Origin: Fischerella sp. PCC 9431
Lineage (GTDB): Bacteria > Cyanobacteriota > Cyanobacteriia > Cyanobacteriales > Nostocaceae
DNA: 64,000 nt
Assembly (NCBI RefSeq): GCF_000447295.1
Contig: NZ_KE650771.1
Span: 4,850,989 to 4,914,988 of the forward strand
Direction: 5' to 3'
The notes beneath the pieces are model-generated. The model was not told the origin of the DNA and ran no database searches. It was given only the letters and a program-made list of their open reading frames with translations. A program made the position numbers and the translations under genes. The number at the start of each line of letters is the position of its first letter. Position 1 is the first letter of the stretch. Of this stretch, positions 43,037 to 52,656 are shown one piece after another.

Positions 43037-43993
43037 GTGAAAGAAACACTAGTTTTTATTTTTACATTTATCTTTTGTTTAATTTTGGTAATAGAAATCG
43101 GAATGCGATCGCTTTTCGGTTTTGGTAATCCTTTGATTTACATTGCAGACGAGAAAATTGGCTATTTATTAGCTCCCAATCAGCGTACTCGTCGTTACGG
43201 TAATCGAATTGAAATTAATCAATACTCTATGCGAAGTGAAGCCATAGAACAAACACCTTCATCTTCTACATTGCGTGTGTTGCTATTAGGAGATTCTATT
43301 ACTAATGGTGGTTGGTGGACAGACCAGGATAATACTATTTCTAGTCTGATTCAACGCTCTTTGATATCAGAGAATATTAGTAAATACTCAAATATTCAAG
43401 TATTAAATGCTTCAGCTAACTCTTGGGGGCCGAGAAATGAACTAGCCTATTTAGAGAAATTTGGTAGTTTTCAGGCTCAAGTGATAGTGTTATTAATTAA
43501 TACTGATGACTTATTTGCTACTGCTCCGACATCTTTACCAGTGGGACGCGATCGCAATTATCCAGACCGCAAACCACCTTTAGCGCTGGTGGAAGTCTTT
43601 CGCAATTATATTTTAAAGCCAAAGCCGCTAGCAGAACTAAAAACTATATATCAAGAAGATGGCGATCGTGTTGCGAAAAATCTGGAAGCTATTGCTAAAA
43701 TTCAAGCACTGACGCGTCAAAATAACAGTCAATTTTTACTTGTTATGACTCCCTTACTCCGCGAAATTGGTTCGCCAGGTTCCCGCGATTATGAAATTAA
43801 AGCACGTCAACGTTTGGGTGAATTTGCCAAAACCCAGAAAATAGCTTATATAGATTTTTTACCGGAATTTAATACTACTAAAAATCCAAAAGCTCTATAT
43901 CACGACCACATTCACCTCAACTTACAAGGAAATCAATTGGTGAGTCAGGTAATTCAACAAAAGCTAGCTGATATTTTAAGAATTATGAATTAG
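43037..43993 (+). CDS. SGNH/GDSL hydrolase, membrane-anchored
   Basis: 318 aa, GTG start with GAGG 9 bases upstream. An N-terminal hydrophobic helix (LVFIFTFIFCLILVIEIGM) anchors or exports it. Block I has the nucleophile in VLLLGDSITNGGWW; block II Gly and block III Asn lie in NASANSWGPRNEL; block V has YHDHIHLNLQGN (Asp..His). It is probably an esterase or deacetylase acting on an envelope glycan; substrate unknown. STRR units (CAGTTAT) follow the stop. Confidence 0.88.
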   Translation: MKETLVFIFTFIFCLILVIEIGMRSLFGFGNPLIYIADEKIGYLLAPNQRTRRYGNRIEINQYSMRSEAIEQTPSSSTLRVLLLGDSITNGGWWTDQDNTISSLIQRSLISENISKYSNIQVLNASANSWGPRNELAYLEKFGSFQAQVIVLLINTDDLFATAPTSLPVGRDRNYPDRKPPLALVEVFRNYILKPKPLAELKTIYQEDGDRVAKNLEAIAKIQALTRQNNSQFLLVMTPLLREIGSPGSRDYEIKARQRLGEFAKTQKIAYIDFLPEFNTTKNPKALYHDHIHLNLQGNQLVSQVIQQKLADILRIMN

Positions 43994-44258
43994 AAAACAG
44001 TTATCAGTTATCAGTTATTCAGAGATAATTGCTTAGTGTTAACTGTTCACTGTCAACTATTAACTAATTATTTGATGTGTTTCTATATGCATATTTCCAT
44101 TAAGCAAGTGTGTCATTTCCGAAAAAGTCTAGCAGAATAATAGAACAACATATAGCTAAAACAATTTCAGTTGCTAGCAACTCAATACTTGCGTGGTTTG
44201 GATGGAGTGAAACTCATAACTGAACTTGCTCACTAATAAACATTGCGAGGCAAAGAAT

Positions 44259-44807
44259 ATGGATATTAATATGCTCCTGGGTCGCTATAAAACAGGGGAA
44301 CGGGATTTTGTTGGTGCAAATCTTCATAAAGCCAACCTTCATGAAATAGATTTGAGTGGTGCAAATTTTTGTGGAGCAGATTTAAGTGGAGCAGATCTCA
44401 GTCAAGCAAATTTAAGCGGGTGTAATTTTAGCCGAGCAAATCTGACTGATGCAGATTTAACTGGAGCAGATTTGAACGGCGCAAATATGAGTGAGGTCAA
44501 TTTGATTGGCGCTGACTTAATTAATGTTAACCTCAAGCAAACTAACTTAAGTCGTGCAGATTTGCGAAGTGCAAATTTAATCAGAGCAAACTTGACAAAA
44601 TCAAATTTAAGTGAAGCAGAATTGAGTGGCGCAGATTTAAGTGGTGCTAATCTTAATCAAGCAAATTTGACTGATACAAACTTAAATGAAGCTGAACTCA
44701 ATGGTGTAAATATAACTGGAGCAACCATCAGTGAACGAGAAATGAGTGGCGTAGTTATGCACACTGGTTTATCCCATAAATGGGTAACTTGGGCTGGTGG
44801 TTGCTGA
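44259..44807 (+). CDS. Pentapeptide-repeat protein
   Basis: 182 aa from ATG at 44259 (GAGG nine bases upstream); a longer frame from 44226 has no ribosome-binding site. Almost the whole protein is A(D/N)LxX repeats (LSGANFCGADLSGADLSQAN), giving a right-handed quadrilateral beta-helix. Function in cyanobacteria is generally unknown. No signal peptide. A strong terminator follows. Confidence 0.9.
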   Translation: MDINMLLGRYKTGERDFVGANLHKANLHEIDLSGANFCGADLSGADLSQANLSGCNFSRANLTDADLTGADLNGANMSEVNLIGADLINVNLKQTNLSRADLRSANLIRANLTKSNLSEAELSGADLSGANLNQANLTDTNLNEAELNGVNITGATISEREMSGVVMHTGLSHKWVTWAGGC

Positions 44808-44825
44808 TAGCTTTTTAGAAAGTAC

Positions 44826-44854
44826 AGCAGGGGAAACAATTTCCCCTGCTTTTT
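44826..44854 (+). terminator. Intrinsic terminator of the pentapeptide gene
   Basis: AGCAGGGGAAA-CAA-TTTCCCCTGCT, a perfect 11-bp stem with a three-base loop, is followed by TTTTT, 19 bp after the stop codon. Confidence 0.9.
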
Positions 44855-44863
44855 CTATTACTT

Positions 44864-44985
44864 ATACCAATTCTTCGTGAAGCTGCTCGCGAATTTTACC
44901 CATCCCCAACCCTCCCCTTCGCAAGGGGAGGGTGCGCGTGAGCGCGGGTGGGGTCTTTGTATGCGTCTTCATATTAAATTGGTAT
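44864..44985. mobile_element. MITE family D, intact copy (122 bp)
   Basis: It begins ATACCAATTCTTCGTGAAG, ends TCTTCATATTAAATTGGTAT, and contains the CCCTCCCCTTCGCAAGGGGA GGG stem. It is the uninterrupted counterpart of 3614-4098. It abuts the stop of the next, convergent gene. Confidence 0.88.
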
Positions 44986-44989
44986 TACG

Positions 44990-45400
44990 CTACTGAATCT
45001 TTTTCATCGCCAGTTCGGTTTTAGAATCAACGACTCCATTAGCAGGTAGTTTTTGTGAACGTTGAAAAGCTATGACTGCTGAACGTGTTTGCTTACCAAA
45101 GACACCATCAACATTACCTTTAAAGTATCCTTGTTTTTTCAAAAATGCTTGCAGGTTTTTAACATTTTGTCCTCGGCTACCAACTTGCAGACTTGCCATT
45201 TTTGCTGAAGAAGTGTTCTTCGCTTGATTTAAATGGGAAGTTGTTTTAGATGCAGCATGTTGAGTCGTTGTATGCATAGATTGCTGATTTTTGTTATTAA
45301 CAGCAGTCATAGGTGTCTTAGCATTAGCAGGAATCCCAGACAACAGTAATGGTGTGATTCCTATCAAAGTTACTGTACTAAAAAAAAGTTTGCTCATCAT
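44990..45400 (-). CDS. Secreted peptidoglycan-binding (PG_binding_1) protein
   Basis: 136 aa from MMSKLFFSTVTLIG (45400; AGGAAC upstream). A signal peptide (SKLFFSTVTLIGITPLLLSG IPANA) is followed by a Ser/Thr/Gln-rich linker and one C-terminal PG-binding domain (LQVGSRGQNVKNLQAFLKKQ; VDGVFGKQTRSAVIAFQRSQ). No catalytic domain is present, so it probably binds the cell wall only. Confidence 0.88.
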   Translation of the reverse strand: MMSKLFFSTVTLIGITPLLLSGIPANAKTPMTAVNNKNQQSMHTTTQHAASKTTSHLNQAKNTSSAKMASLQVGSRGQNVKNLQAFLKKQGYFKGNVDGVFGKQTRSAVIAFQRSQKLPANGVVDSKTELAMKKIQ

Positions 45401-45871
45401 AAAATTAAGTTCCTGCAATATTTATTCATGACAGAAACAATGATGCACTCAGCAAACATCTGAACTAATAATTAGCTCTTTTAAGATATCATTAAACTGA
45501 GTGAATACATTGGTTCATTTATTTTGGTGATCAAACTATAATCAAAACTTGTGAATAAGTTATGTCTAAGTTATTTCAATGTTGTGAAAAAAAAGTGAAC
45601 AGGGAACTCTTAACAGGGAACAGGAAAAGAAAAGAACTTCAGTTGTGGGTTTAAAGCCCACTTTAAAAAAAGACGTTTTACTCTCCGAGAAACTGCTACG
45701 CGTCTACGAGACGTGCAGTGCAAGAAAAACGGCGTTTTTGTTTTAATCCCACAGCTTAAAGTGTAGGTACACAGCTAATCAAAATCTTTAAAGTGCTGCG
45801 CTTTTTATGATATATATGAAATACACAAACCCCATCAAAAAACCGTGGATTAGTTATAGAGGTTCCTACCA
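45401..45871. other. Intergenic before cysA-like gene
   Basis: It contains a GGGAACTCTTAACAGGGAAC STRR pair (45600-45625) and an imperfect inverted repeat around GACGTTTTAC..AAAACGGCG (45670-45745). No ORF or clear promoter is seen. Confidence 0.5.
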
Positions 45872-46888
45872 GTGGGCATAGTAGTTGAAAATGTATCCAA
45901 GCAGTTTGGCAGTTTCCAAGCAGTTGATCAGGTGAGTCTAGAAATTAAAAGTGGCTCTCTGGTTGCTTTATTGGGACCGTCAGGATCAGGGAAGTCAACT
46001 TTGCTACGGTTAATCGCTGGTTTGGAAATGCCAGATACTGGCAAAATAATTTTGACTGGTAAAGATGCTACTAATCAAAGTGTGCAGGAACGGAATATTG
46101 GGTTTGTATTTCAGCACTATGCTTTATTTAAGCACATGACAGTGCGGCAAAACGTTGCTTTTGGTATGGAGATTCGTAAATTGCCAAAAGCAAGGATTAA
46201 AGGGCGAGTAGAACAATTATTAGAATTGGTACAGTTGAGTGGACTAGGCGATCGCTATCCATCACAATTATCTGGTGGACAACGTCAAAGGGTAGCTTTA
46301 GCTAGGGCCTTAGCAGCAGAACCAAATGTATTGTTATTAGATGAACCTTTTGGGGCGCTGGATGCTAAAGTCCGTAAGGATCTACGTGCTTGGTTGCGAC
46401 GCTTGCATGATGAGGTACATGTAACAACTGTTTTTGTTACCCACGATCAAGAAGAAGCGATGGAAGTTTCTGATGAAATCGTGGTGATGAATAAAGGACG
46501 TGTCGAACAAGTTGGAACACCAGCCGAGATTTACGATCATCCTGCGACAGCATTTGTGATGAGTTTTATCGGGCCTGTAAACGTATTACCGAGTACTTCA
46601 CATATTTTCCAAAATAATGGATTCGATTCGGCAAATCCAGAAATGTTCCTGCGTCCTCAAGACGTGATTATCGAAACATCTCCTAACGGTACTACCGTAC
46701 CTGCAAGGGTAAGCCGATTGATACATCTGGGTTGGGAAATTCAAGCAGAATTGACTTTAGATGATGGACAAGTAGTGACAGCACATTTGACACGCGATCG
46801 CTTTGATCAATTAAATTTAGAACCACAACAAAAGGTGTATGTCAAGCCGAAGGAGGCTAAGTCTTTTCCGCTTTATTTTTCGATTTGA
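45872..46888 (+). CDS. cysA: Sulfate/thiosulfate-type ABC transporter ATP-binding protein (CysA-like)
   Basis: 338 aa, GTG start. Walker [11 protein letters not shown]-loop [15 protein letters not shown], signature [15 protein letters not shown], Walker [13 protein letters not shown] and H-loop [13 protein letters not shown]. The C-terminal part ([10 protein letters not shown]..) is the TOBE domain. The [17 protein letters not shown] and [20 protein letters not shown] stretches are CysA-like. No cysT, cysW or binding-protein gene is beside it, so it is an orphan ATPase; other solutes (molybdate, polyamine) cannot be excluded. Confidence 0.88.
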   Translation: MGIVVENVSKQFGSFQAVDQVSLEIKSGSLVALLGPSGSGKSTLLRLIAGLEMPDTGKIILTGKDATNQSVQERNIGFVFQHYALFKHMTVRQNVAFGMEIRKLPKARIKGRVEQLLELVQLSGLGDRYPSQLSGGQRQRVALARALAAEPNVLLLDEPFGALDAKVRKDLRAWLRRLHDEVHVTTVFVTHDQEEAMEVSDEIVVMNKGRVEQVGTPAEIYDHPATAFVMSFIGPVNVLPSTSHIFQNNGFDSANPEMFLRPQDVIIETSPNGTTVPARVSRLIHLGWEIQAELTLDDGQVVTAHLTRDRFDQLNLEPQQKVYVKPKEAKSFPLYFSI

Positions 46889-46917
46889 GTTTTTTGATTA
46901 TACAAATACATTAGTAG

Positions 46918-46941
46918 GGGCGTACGGCTAGCTGTACGCCC
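46918..46941 (+). terminator. Hairpin 30 bp after cysA
   Basis: GGGCGTAC and GTACGCCC form an 8-bp stem around GGCTAGCT, itself nearly palindromic. There is no T-tract, so termination efficiency is uncertain. Confidence 0.55.
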
Positions 46942-47119
46942 TTAAACTTATTAGAATCCCAATTTATTGCATAAGTGTTGAAGCAGACATAATATAACTG
47001 CTCAACTTCGTTAAACTGAGATCAATTTCATTTCTATTATTGCCTGAAGTTACGATTTTCCTGTAGAAAAGTTTGTCTGACGCTACATTATCAAGAAGAT
47101 TCCTAGAGGAGAAGTTTTT

Positions 47120-47548
47120 ATGACTTATGATTCGGAAGACATACAACAAATTCTCCAAACCGCACTTGCTCAAAAACAGGAAGGTGAATTTTCACGAGAA
47201 CAACTTGTAGAAATGGCATCCGAATTAAATATTTCTCCTGATATGCTGGAAAAAGCTGAACAACAATGGCTAACTCAGCGAACAGAACAACACCAACGAC
47301 GAACATTTAATAATTTTCGCCGCAAAGCTTTTTCGGCACATCTGATTTCTTTTTTAGCAGTTAATTCCTTCCTGATTTTGTTAAATTTATTCACCACTCC
47401 TAGTTATTTTTGGGCAATCTTTCCATTATTGGGATGGGGTTTAGGTTTGTTTTTTCACGGTTTAAGCGTTTATCGTCATGAAGGAAAAGCCTATGAAAAA
47501 GCATTTCAAAAATGGCGTAGCCAACATCTTAAAGGTAAAAATTTTTGA
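47120..47548 (+). CDS. 2TM domain protein
   Basis: 142 aa, with GAGGAG about 8 bases before ATG. An N-terminal helical/acidic region (YDSEDIQQILQTALAQKQEG EFSREQLVEMASELNIS) is followed by a cytosolic stretch and two close membrane helices (SAHLISFLAVNSFLILLNLF; FWAIFPLLGWGLGLFFHGL) ending in a charged tail. This is the 2TM domain family, sometimes fused to kinases elsewhere; function unknown. Confidence 0.82.
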   Translation: MTYDSEDIQQILQTALAQKQEGEFSREQLVEMASELNISPDMLEKAEQQWLTQRTEQHQRRTFNNFRRKAFSAHLISFLAVNSFLILLNLFTTPSYFWAIFPLLGWGLGLFFHGLSVYRHEGKAYEKAFQKWRSQHLKGKNF

Positions 47549-47660
47549 GTATATTTAAATTGTGAAGTTTTGCGGTGTTGTAATTACAAATTCATAAACA
47601 CAACGCTTAAGTAGAAATAAGAAAGGGATGAAAACCGTCCCTTTCCCTGTTCCCTGTTCC

Positions 47661-48842
47661 CTATTCCCTGTTCCCTGTCAATTTAACTTTATTAGCTGCT
47701 GTTGTGGCTTTTTCTCGTGCTTGTTGAATATTGTTACCTTTTGCTAAAGCAACTCCCATGCGACGATAAGGATGAGCAGTGGGTTTACCAAATAACTTAA
47801 TATCTACATTTTTTTCTGACAGCGCCTCAGCTACACCTGTGTAAGTGGGAGCATCCAATTTTTCGGAAGCTAAAATTACTGCACTTGCTGAAGGTCCGAA
47901 CTGTTCTATGTGGGGAATTGGTAAGCCTAAAATTGCTCGCAGATGCAGTTCAAATTCATTCAAATTTTGCGAAATCAAAGTTACCATTCCTGTATCATGA
48001 GGTCTGGGTGAAAGTTCTGAAAAAATAACCTCGTCTTTAGTAATAAAAAATTCCACACCAAAAATTCCCGCACCACCCAAAGCATCAGTCACTTTTTTGG
48101 CGATTTCCTGGGCTTGTGCTATCATGGCTTCTGAAATTCCCGCAGGTTGCCAAGATTCTTGATAATCTCCTCTTTCTTGGCGATGACCAATCGGAGAACA
48201 GAAAATTGTCGGTGCATTCCATTGCTTAATAGTTAGCAAAGTAATTTCAATTTCAAAATCAATAAATTCTTCTACAATGACTTTTTGAGTATCACCTCTA
48301 GAACCTGCGATCGCATAATTCCATGCTTTCTCAACTTCGCCTTTGTCTTTGACAACTGACTGGCCTTTACCAGAAGAAGACATGACAGGTTTGACGACAT
48401 TCGGAAAACCAATGTCATCAGAAATAGCAATTAATTCTTCTAGAGTAGAAGCATAACCATATTTTGCAGTTCTGATGCCTAATTTTTGGTGTGCTAGTTC
48501 CCGAATGCGATCGCGATTCATTGTGTAGTTAGTCGCTGCTGCGGTTGGAATAACTGTAATTCCCCTTTCTTCAAATTCCAGCAACTTTTCTGTTCTAATT
48601 GCTTCAATTTCCGGTATGATAAAATCTGGCTGATACTTACTAACAATTCTTTCTAAATCATCAGCACTCAACATAGAAATCACTTCTGCACAATCAGCAA
48701 CTTGCATTGCTGGAGCATTTTCATAGCGATCAACAGCAATTACAAAATTACCAAGGCGTTGAGCAGCAATCACAAATTCTTTTCCTAGTTCTCCCGAACC
48801 AAGTAACATTAGCTTTTGTGGCAATTTAATATTATTATTCAT
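47661..48842 (-). CDS. purT: Formate-dependent phosphoribosylglycinamide formyltransferase
   Basis: About 393 aa from MNNNIKLPQKLMLLGSGELG (48842); a start four codons earlier is also possible. ATP-grasp features: LGSGELGKEFVIAAQRLG, VKPVMSSSGKGQSV, VIVEEFIDFEIEITLLT, FGVEFFITKDEVIFSELSPR PHDTGMVTL. It makes formyl-GAR from formate in purine synthesis. The last six residues (TGNRE and the stop) are translated from an ACAGGGAACAGGGAATAGGG STRR, so the native C-terminus has been replaced or extended. Confidence 0.95.
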   Translation of the reverse strand: MNNNIKLPQKLMLLGSGELGKEFVIAAQRLGNFVIAVDRYENAPAMQVADCAEVISMLSADDLERIVSKYQPDFIIPEIEAIRTEKLLEFEERGITVIPTAAATNYTMNRDRIRELAHQKLGIRTAKYGYASTLEELIAISDDIGFPNVVKPVMSSSGKGQSVVKDKGEVEKAWNYAIAGSRGDTQKVIVEEFIDFEIEITLLTIKQWNAPTIFCSPIGHRQERGDYQESWQPAGISEAMIAQAQEIAKKVTDALGGAGIFGVEFFITKDEVIFSELSPRPHDTGMVTLISQNLNEFELHLRAILGLPIPHIEQFGPSASAVILASEKLDAPTYTGVAEALSEKNVDIKLFGKPTAHPYRRMGVALAKGNNIQQAREKATTAANKVKLTGNRE

Positions 48843-48871
48843 AACACTCTGCATTTATCTTGAATATACTT

Positions 48872-49354
48872 TTAACAATTAAAAATTGCTCCGCGCCTGC
48901 GTAAATCTTGACGCTGTTGATTGCTTAAACCAACTCCTTCACCAAAATAGCATTTATTAACTAAAGCTTTTAACCATATAGTCTCATTGAGGGTAGCTCC
49001 TCTGAAATCTGCATTTGTGAGATCTGCACCTGTAAAGTTAGCAAAAATTAGATCAGCATCAACTAAACTACTTCCTCTCAAATTTGCACCTGATAAATTT
49101 CCGCGAATCAAGTTTACTCCTTCTAATTCTAAGCCGGATAAATCTGCTTCCATCAAATTAGGGAATTTTAGCTGATTCGGATTAGCAAAAAAACGGCTAA
49201 CGCAAACAATATTTGGTTCATTTAAGCGCATTTTCGCTAAAAAATCATAGCGTGCTATCCCTAACTCTTTGAGTATTTGCAAACGTTGGTCATAGTTTTT
49301 TTCTAAAAAATAAATAGTTCGCTCACGGAGTTCTAGATTAGCGATATTTAGCAT
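48872..49354 (-). CDS. Pentapeptide-repeat protein with N-terminal helical domain
   Basis: 160 aa. Residues 1-60 ([32 protein letters not shown]..) are helical; residues ~65-130 are pentapeptide repeats ([36 protein letters not shown]). The tail ([16 protein letters not shown]) resembles that of other cyanobacterial pentapeptide proteins. Divergent from 49640, 29 bp upstream of purT on the same strand. Function unknown. Confidence 0.85.
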   Translation of the reverse strand: MLNIANLELRERTIYFLEKNYDQRLQILKELGIARYDFLAKMRLNEPNIVCVSRFFANPNQLKFPNLMEADLSGLELEGVNLIRGNLSGANLRGSSLVDADLIFANFTGADLTNADFRGATLNETIWLKALVNKCYFGEGVGLSNQQRQDLRRRGAIFNC

Positions 49355-49639
49355 TTATATCAAATTCTGGAAAGGATTTAGATTTCCAAATCAATCAAAA
49401 TATATCACGAAAAATACTAACTTTACTTGGTATTTACATTATCATTTGTGAATTGAGTCATGTATCGTCGTTTTTTTTCAGATACAGCACTGTTTTTTCG
49501 GTGTGCATCGGTTTACCCTGCGCTTAGATACGTAGTGGCTACTTGTACTAAGTTGCTACGCGCCTAACATTAGCTAGGCTATGAGCGCATTTACGTTTTT
49601 TCCCGACACAAAACCTAATTGCAAACCGATATATTAAGT

Positions 49640-50203
49640 ATGAAAAGAAAATATTTGCCTATTTATTTTCAAAGTAGCTTACTGATACTAACTATATTTT
49701 TATTGGGATTTTCGCTCATATTGACAAGTTTCTTTTCTCTTGACATTTTAAGAGCCAGAGTTATAGATATCGACAAAGCAAATCAGCTTCTAGAAGCAAA
49801 AAAGCAAAAAGAAAATAATTATTTAGGAACTACTAAAGTACTAATTTCCCAAGGATTTAGTGATAAAGGAATAGATCCTAGATGTTTAACTTGGTCATCA
49901 AAATTGTCATATAGCGGTTGGAGTGATGATCCCAAAGACCATGACTTTTTTATCGATCATTACATACCTCCTGGGAAAAAAGCCATTATTTGTGCAACAC
50001 CTGCATTATCAGCTGCACTCGCCATACATCCTCGCAAGAGATTTTTATATGAAGTGTCAAAAATTGATTTAGATGAGGGATTATATGTTCGGGTTGTAGT
50101 TGGACTATCAGAAGTAAGAGAACCTTGTCAATTATTCACAGGTAGCGTAGATTGTATGAACTCAATTTTGGCACGACAAGCTGTAGTTAAATATGAACCG
50201 TGA
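49640..50203 (+). CDS. Membrane-anchored hypothetical protein
   Basis: 187 aa from ATG at 49640; a TTG seven codons earlier is also open. One N-terminal membrane helix (FQSSLLILTIFLLGFSLILT SFF) is followed by ~150 extracytoplasmic residues with four or more Cys (DPRCLTW, AIICATP, EPCQLF, SVDCMN) that may form disulfides. I recognise no family. Downstream (50220-50312) are AAGGGGGACAAGGGGGAC STRRs. Confidence 0.65.
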   Translation: MKRKYLPIYFQSSLLILTIFLLGFSLILTSFFSLDILRARVIDIDKANQLLEAKKQKENNYLGTTKVLISQGFSDKGIDPRCLTWSSKLSYSGWSDDPKDHDFFIDHYIPPGKKAIICATPALSAALAIHPRKRFLYEVSKIDLDEGLYVRVVVGLSEVREPCQLFTGSVDCMNSILARQAVVKYEP

Positions 50204-50312
50204 TATTGGGGACTTATCAGTTAAAAATTAAAAATTGGTAAGAGGGACAAGGGGGACAAGGGGGACAGGGGAGCAGGGAGAGTAACCATGACCATTGACC
50301 AATGACTAATGA

Positions 50313-51881
50313 CTAATGACTACTTTTTTGTATATGTTGCTTTGGTAGGCAAACTGTAACTTTGGTACCTTGGTCGGGTTGACTATCTAAGGTAATACTG
50401 CCACCATGTAATTCTACGCAAGCTTTTGTAATTGCTAATCCTAAACCTGTCCCTGGAAGTGTATCAACATTACTTGCACGACAGAAGGGTTGAAACAGGT
50501 TGGTTTGATCTTCTATTGGTATACCTATACCTTGGTCTTGAATAAAAAAGATAACTTCAGATTCTTTGCCTATCAAATAGAATTCTATATTGCCTCCTTT
50601 GGGAGAATATTTAATAGCATTGGACATTAAATTACTAAATATCAAACGCAAAAGTCCTTGATCACCCCAGAAGCCTTTATGATTTCCTGTACTCTGAAAA
50701 ATGAATTCATGGCGATCGCTCACTAATAGCTGTTGTTCAATGATTAGGGTAGAGAAAAATTGCTCTAAATCGAGGGGAATTGTTTTAAACTTGGTCTTGT
50801 TGAGTTCAAATTGATTCATGACTAGCATGTCATCTATCAATTTGGACATGTGTCGTGCTTTCTGTTCGATGATATGCAAAAACTTTTGTTTTTTTAATTC
50901 CTCAAGATGTTCGCCATATTGCTTGAGTGTTGATGCAGCAGCTAATATTGAAGCTAACGGTGTGCGGTATTCGTGGGAAATAGTCGTGATGATTTGAGAC
51001 TTAAAGGCATTGAGTTGTTTTTCTTTTTCTAGAGCAACTTGGGTTTGTGTGAGTAATTCTGCTTGTTGAATTGCGATCGCTAGTTGTATGGACACTTCAC
51101 AAAGTATCTCTAATTCGTCAGATTGCCATTCTCGTTTTCCTGTACACTGATGAGCAATCAAAAAACCCCAAGGTTTTGATAATTCTAGCTGATTACTCAA
51201 ATTAATTGGAACTACTAAATTTGCTTTATTAGCTAATAACTCTAGCGGCTTGAGGTTGCAATCATCCGAGCCTGCCCAATAACATAATAAAGAATGATTT
51301 TGATCAGTTTGTTCTGAATCTGTTTCTGGAGAAGACTGACATACGATGACGCGATCGCACTTGAGCAATTGTTGTACTTCTCTGACTGCTGTATATAAAA
51401 TCTCCTCCAGATCAAGAGATTGGCGAATTCGTAGCAACATCGTAGCAATCAAGCGCTGTCGTTCCTGATTTTTTTGTAACTGAGTTTGCAGATACAATTG
51501 CTTGATCACATTACGAACTGCTAGTTGCAAAATATCCGCTTTCAGGTGTTGCTTAACTAAATAATCTTGGACACCTTTTTTCATCGCTTGCACAGCAATC
51601 TCTTCGTCACCCCTTCCAGTCAGCATGATCACGGGTACGGAAGAACCAAAGGTTTTCTGTCTCAGTTTATCTAGAAATTCGATTCCGCTCATATCTGGCA
51701 AGCAAAAATCAAGCAAAATCAGATCACAAGGCATATTTTGATATAAACCAAGTCCAACTTCTGCTGAATCGGCCTCCAGAATTTGGTAATAATGGTGAGG
51801 ATCTTTCAAAAGAAAGCGGCGATAGATTTTCCGATCCGTTGCACAATCATCAATGATGAGCAGCTTCCAGGCATTCGGCAT
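50313..51881 (-). CDS. Hybrid response regulator - GAF - histidine kinase
   Basis: 522 aa. REC domain 1-125 (LLIIDDCATDRK acidic pocket, DLILLDFCLPDMSG phospho-Asp, VPVIMLTGRGDE Thr, VKQHLKA Lys). A GAF domain follows (~150-275). The HisKA H-box is TTISHEYRTPLASILAAAST (His at about 305). The HATPase has LIFSNLMSNAIKYSPKGG, FFIQDQGIGIPIED and GTGLGLAITKACVELHGG. It probably passes a signal from the upstream phytochrome/response regulator to a later step. The C-terminal KSSH and stop are encoded by a TCATTAGTCATTAGTCATTGG-type STRR. Confidence 0.93.
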   Translation of the reverse strand: MPNAWKLLIIDDCATDRKIYRRFLLKDPHHYYQILEADSAEVGLGLYQNMPCDLILLDFCLPDMSGIEFLDKLRQKTFGSSVPVIMLTGRGDEEIAVQAMKKGVQDYLVKQHLKADILQLAVRNVIKQLYLQTQLQKNQERQRLIATMLLRIRQSLDLEEILYTAVREVQQLLKCDRVIVCQSSPETDSEQTDQNHSLLCYWAGSDDCNLKPLELLANKANLVVPINLSNQLELSKPWGFLIAHQCTGKREWQSDELEILCEVSIQLAIAIQQAELLTQTQVALEKEKQLNAFKSQIITTISHEYRTPLASILAAASTLKQYGEHLEELKKQKFLHIIEQKARHMSKLIDDMLVMNQFELNKTKFKTIPLDLEQFFSTLIIEQQLLVSDRHEFIFQSTGNHKGFWGDQGLLRLIFSNLMSNAIKYSPKGGNIEFYLIGKESEVIFFIQDQGIGIPIEDQTNLFQPFCRASNVDTLPGTGLGLAITKACVELHGGSITLDSQPDQGTKVTVCLPKQHIQKSSH

Positions 51882-51976
51882 AAGAAAAGGGGGCAGGAAT
51901 GCAAAACTCCTTCCTCAACATTGCCATAAATTACAGAAACATTAAGAAAAACTAAAAAAAATGTAAAAAAAATATA

Positions 51977-52151
51977 AGTGTTGGGATTAGGGATTAGGGA
52001 TTGGGGATCGGGGATTGGGGATTGGGGATTGGTTATTTACTCTCCCTGCACCCTGCACCCTGCACCCTGCACCCTTGTCCTCCTTGTCCCTCTTTTCCCC
52101 GATCCCCGATCCCCAATCCCCGATCCCCGATCCCCAATCCCCGATCCCCAA
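51977..52151. repeat. Composite STRR cassette 2
   Basis: Same module order as 42246-42545: GGGGATTGGGGATCGGGG units, GGTTATT, CCCTGCACCCTGCACCC units, CTTGTCCTCCTTGTCCC units and inverted CCCCGATCCCCAATCCCC units. It touches the stop codon of the response regulator at 52152. Confidence 0.88.
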
Positions 52152-52595
52152 TCACCCAGAAATCGGTGAAATATTGACTTGCAACCAATAATCGACAAAG
52201 GCTTGGATGGTTTTTTGCAGTTCTTGGACATCCATTGGCTTGACAAGATAGCCGTTTGCACCCTTTTGATAACAGAATTCAATATCCTTGGGGTTGGATG
52301 AAGTCGTGAAGATAACTATGGGAATTTCTCTAAAAGTTTTATCCTGCTTAAGTTGCTCTAGGATGTCACGACCATCGATTCCTGGTAGATTCAGGTCTAG
52401 CAGAATCACCGAAGGTCGCGATAATCCATCGATTTTTTTTCCTTCTTGGTAAAGGTAGTCTAAAACTTCATCCCCACTACTACAACGATAGATGGGGTTT
52501 TGAACAGCCATCCGCCGCATCAGGCGTTGGAGAATTCGGAAATCCTCGTTGCTGTCCTCAACAACCAATAGTGGTTCGTTAAGTTTTGTTGCCAT
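52152..52595 (-). CDS. Response regulator, Rcp1-type single REC domain
   Basis: 147 aa from MATKLNEPLLVVEDSNEDF (52595), preferred over a start seven codons earlier by family alignment. The acidic pocket is VVEDSNED, the phospho-Asp is in VILLDLNLPGIDGRD, the Thr is in PIVIFTTSSNPKD and the Lys is in GYLVKPMD. It is the classic partner of Cph1-like phytochromes and lies 61 bp after the kinase. The final Gly-stop abuts STRR cassette 2. Confidence 0.93.
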   Translation of the reverse strand: MATKLNEPLLVVEDSNEDFRILQRLMRRMAVQNPIYRCSSGDEVLDYLYQEGKKIDGLSRPSVILLDLNLPGIDGRDILEQLKQDKTFREIPIVIFTTSSNPKDIEFCYQKGANGYLVKPMDVQELQKTIQAFVDYWLQVNISPISG

Positions 52596-52656
52596 TACGT
52601 TGATGTATCTGAGCAAATTATGTTTCTTAAAAAGTTTTGTAATATATCTTAACTTA

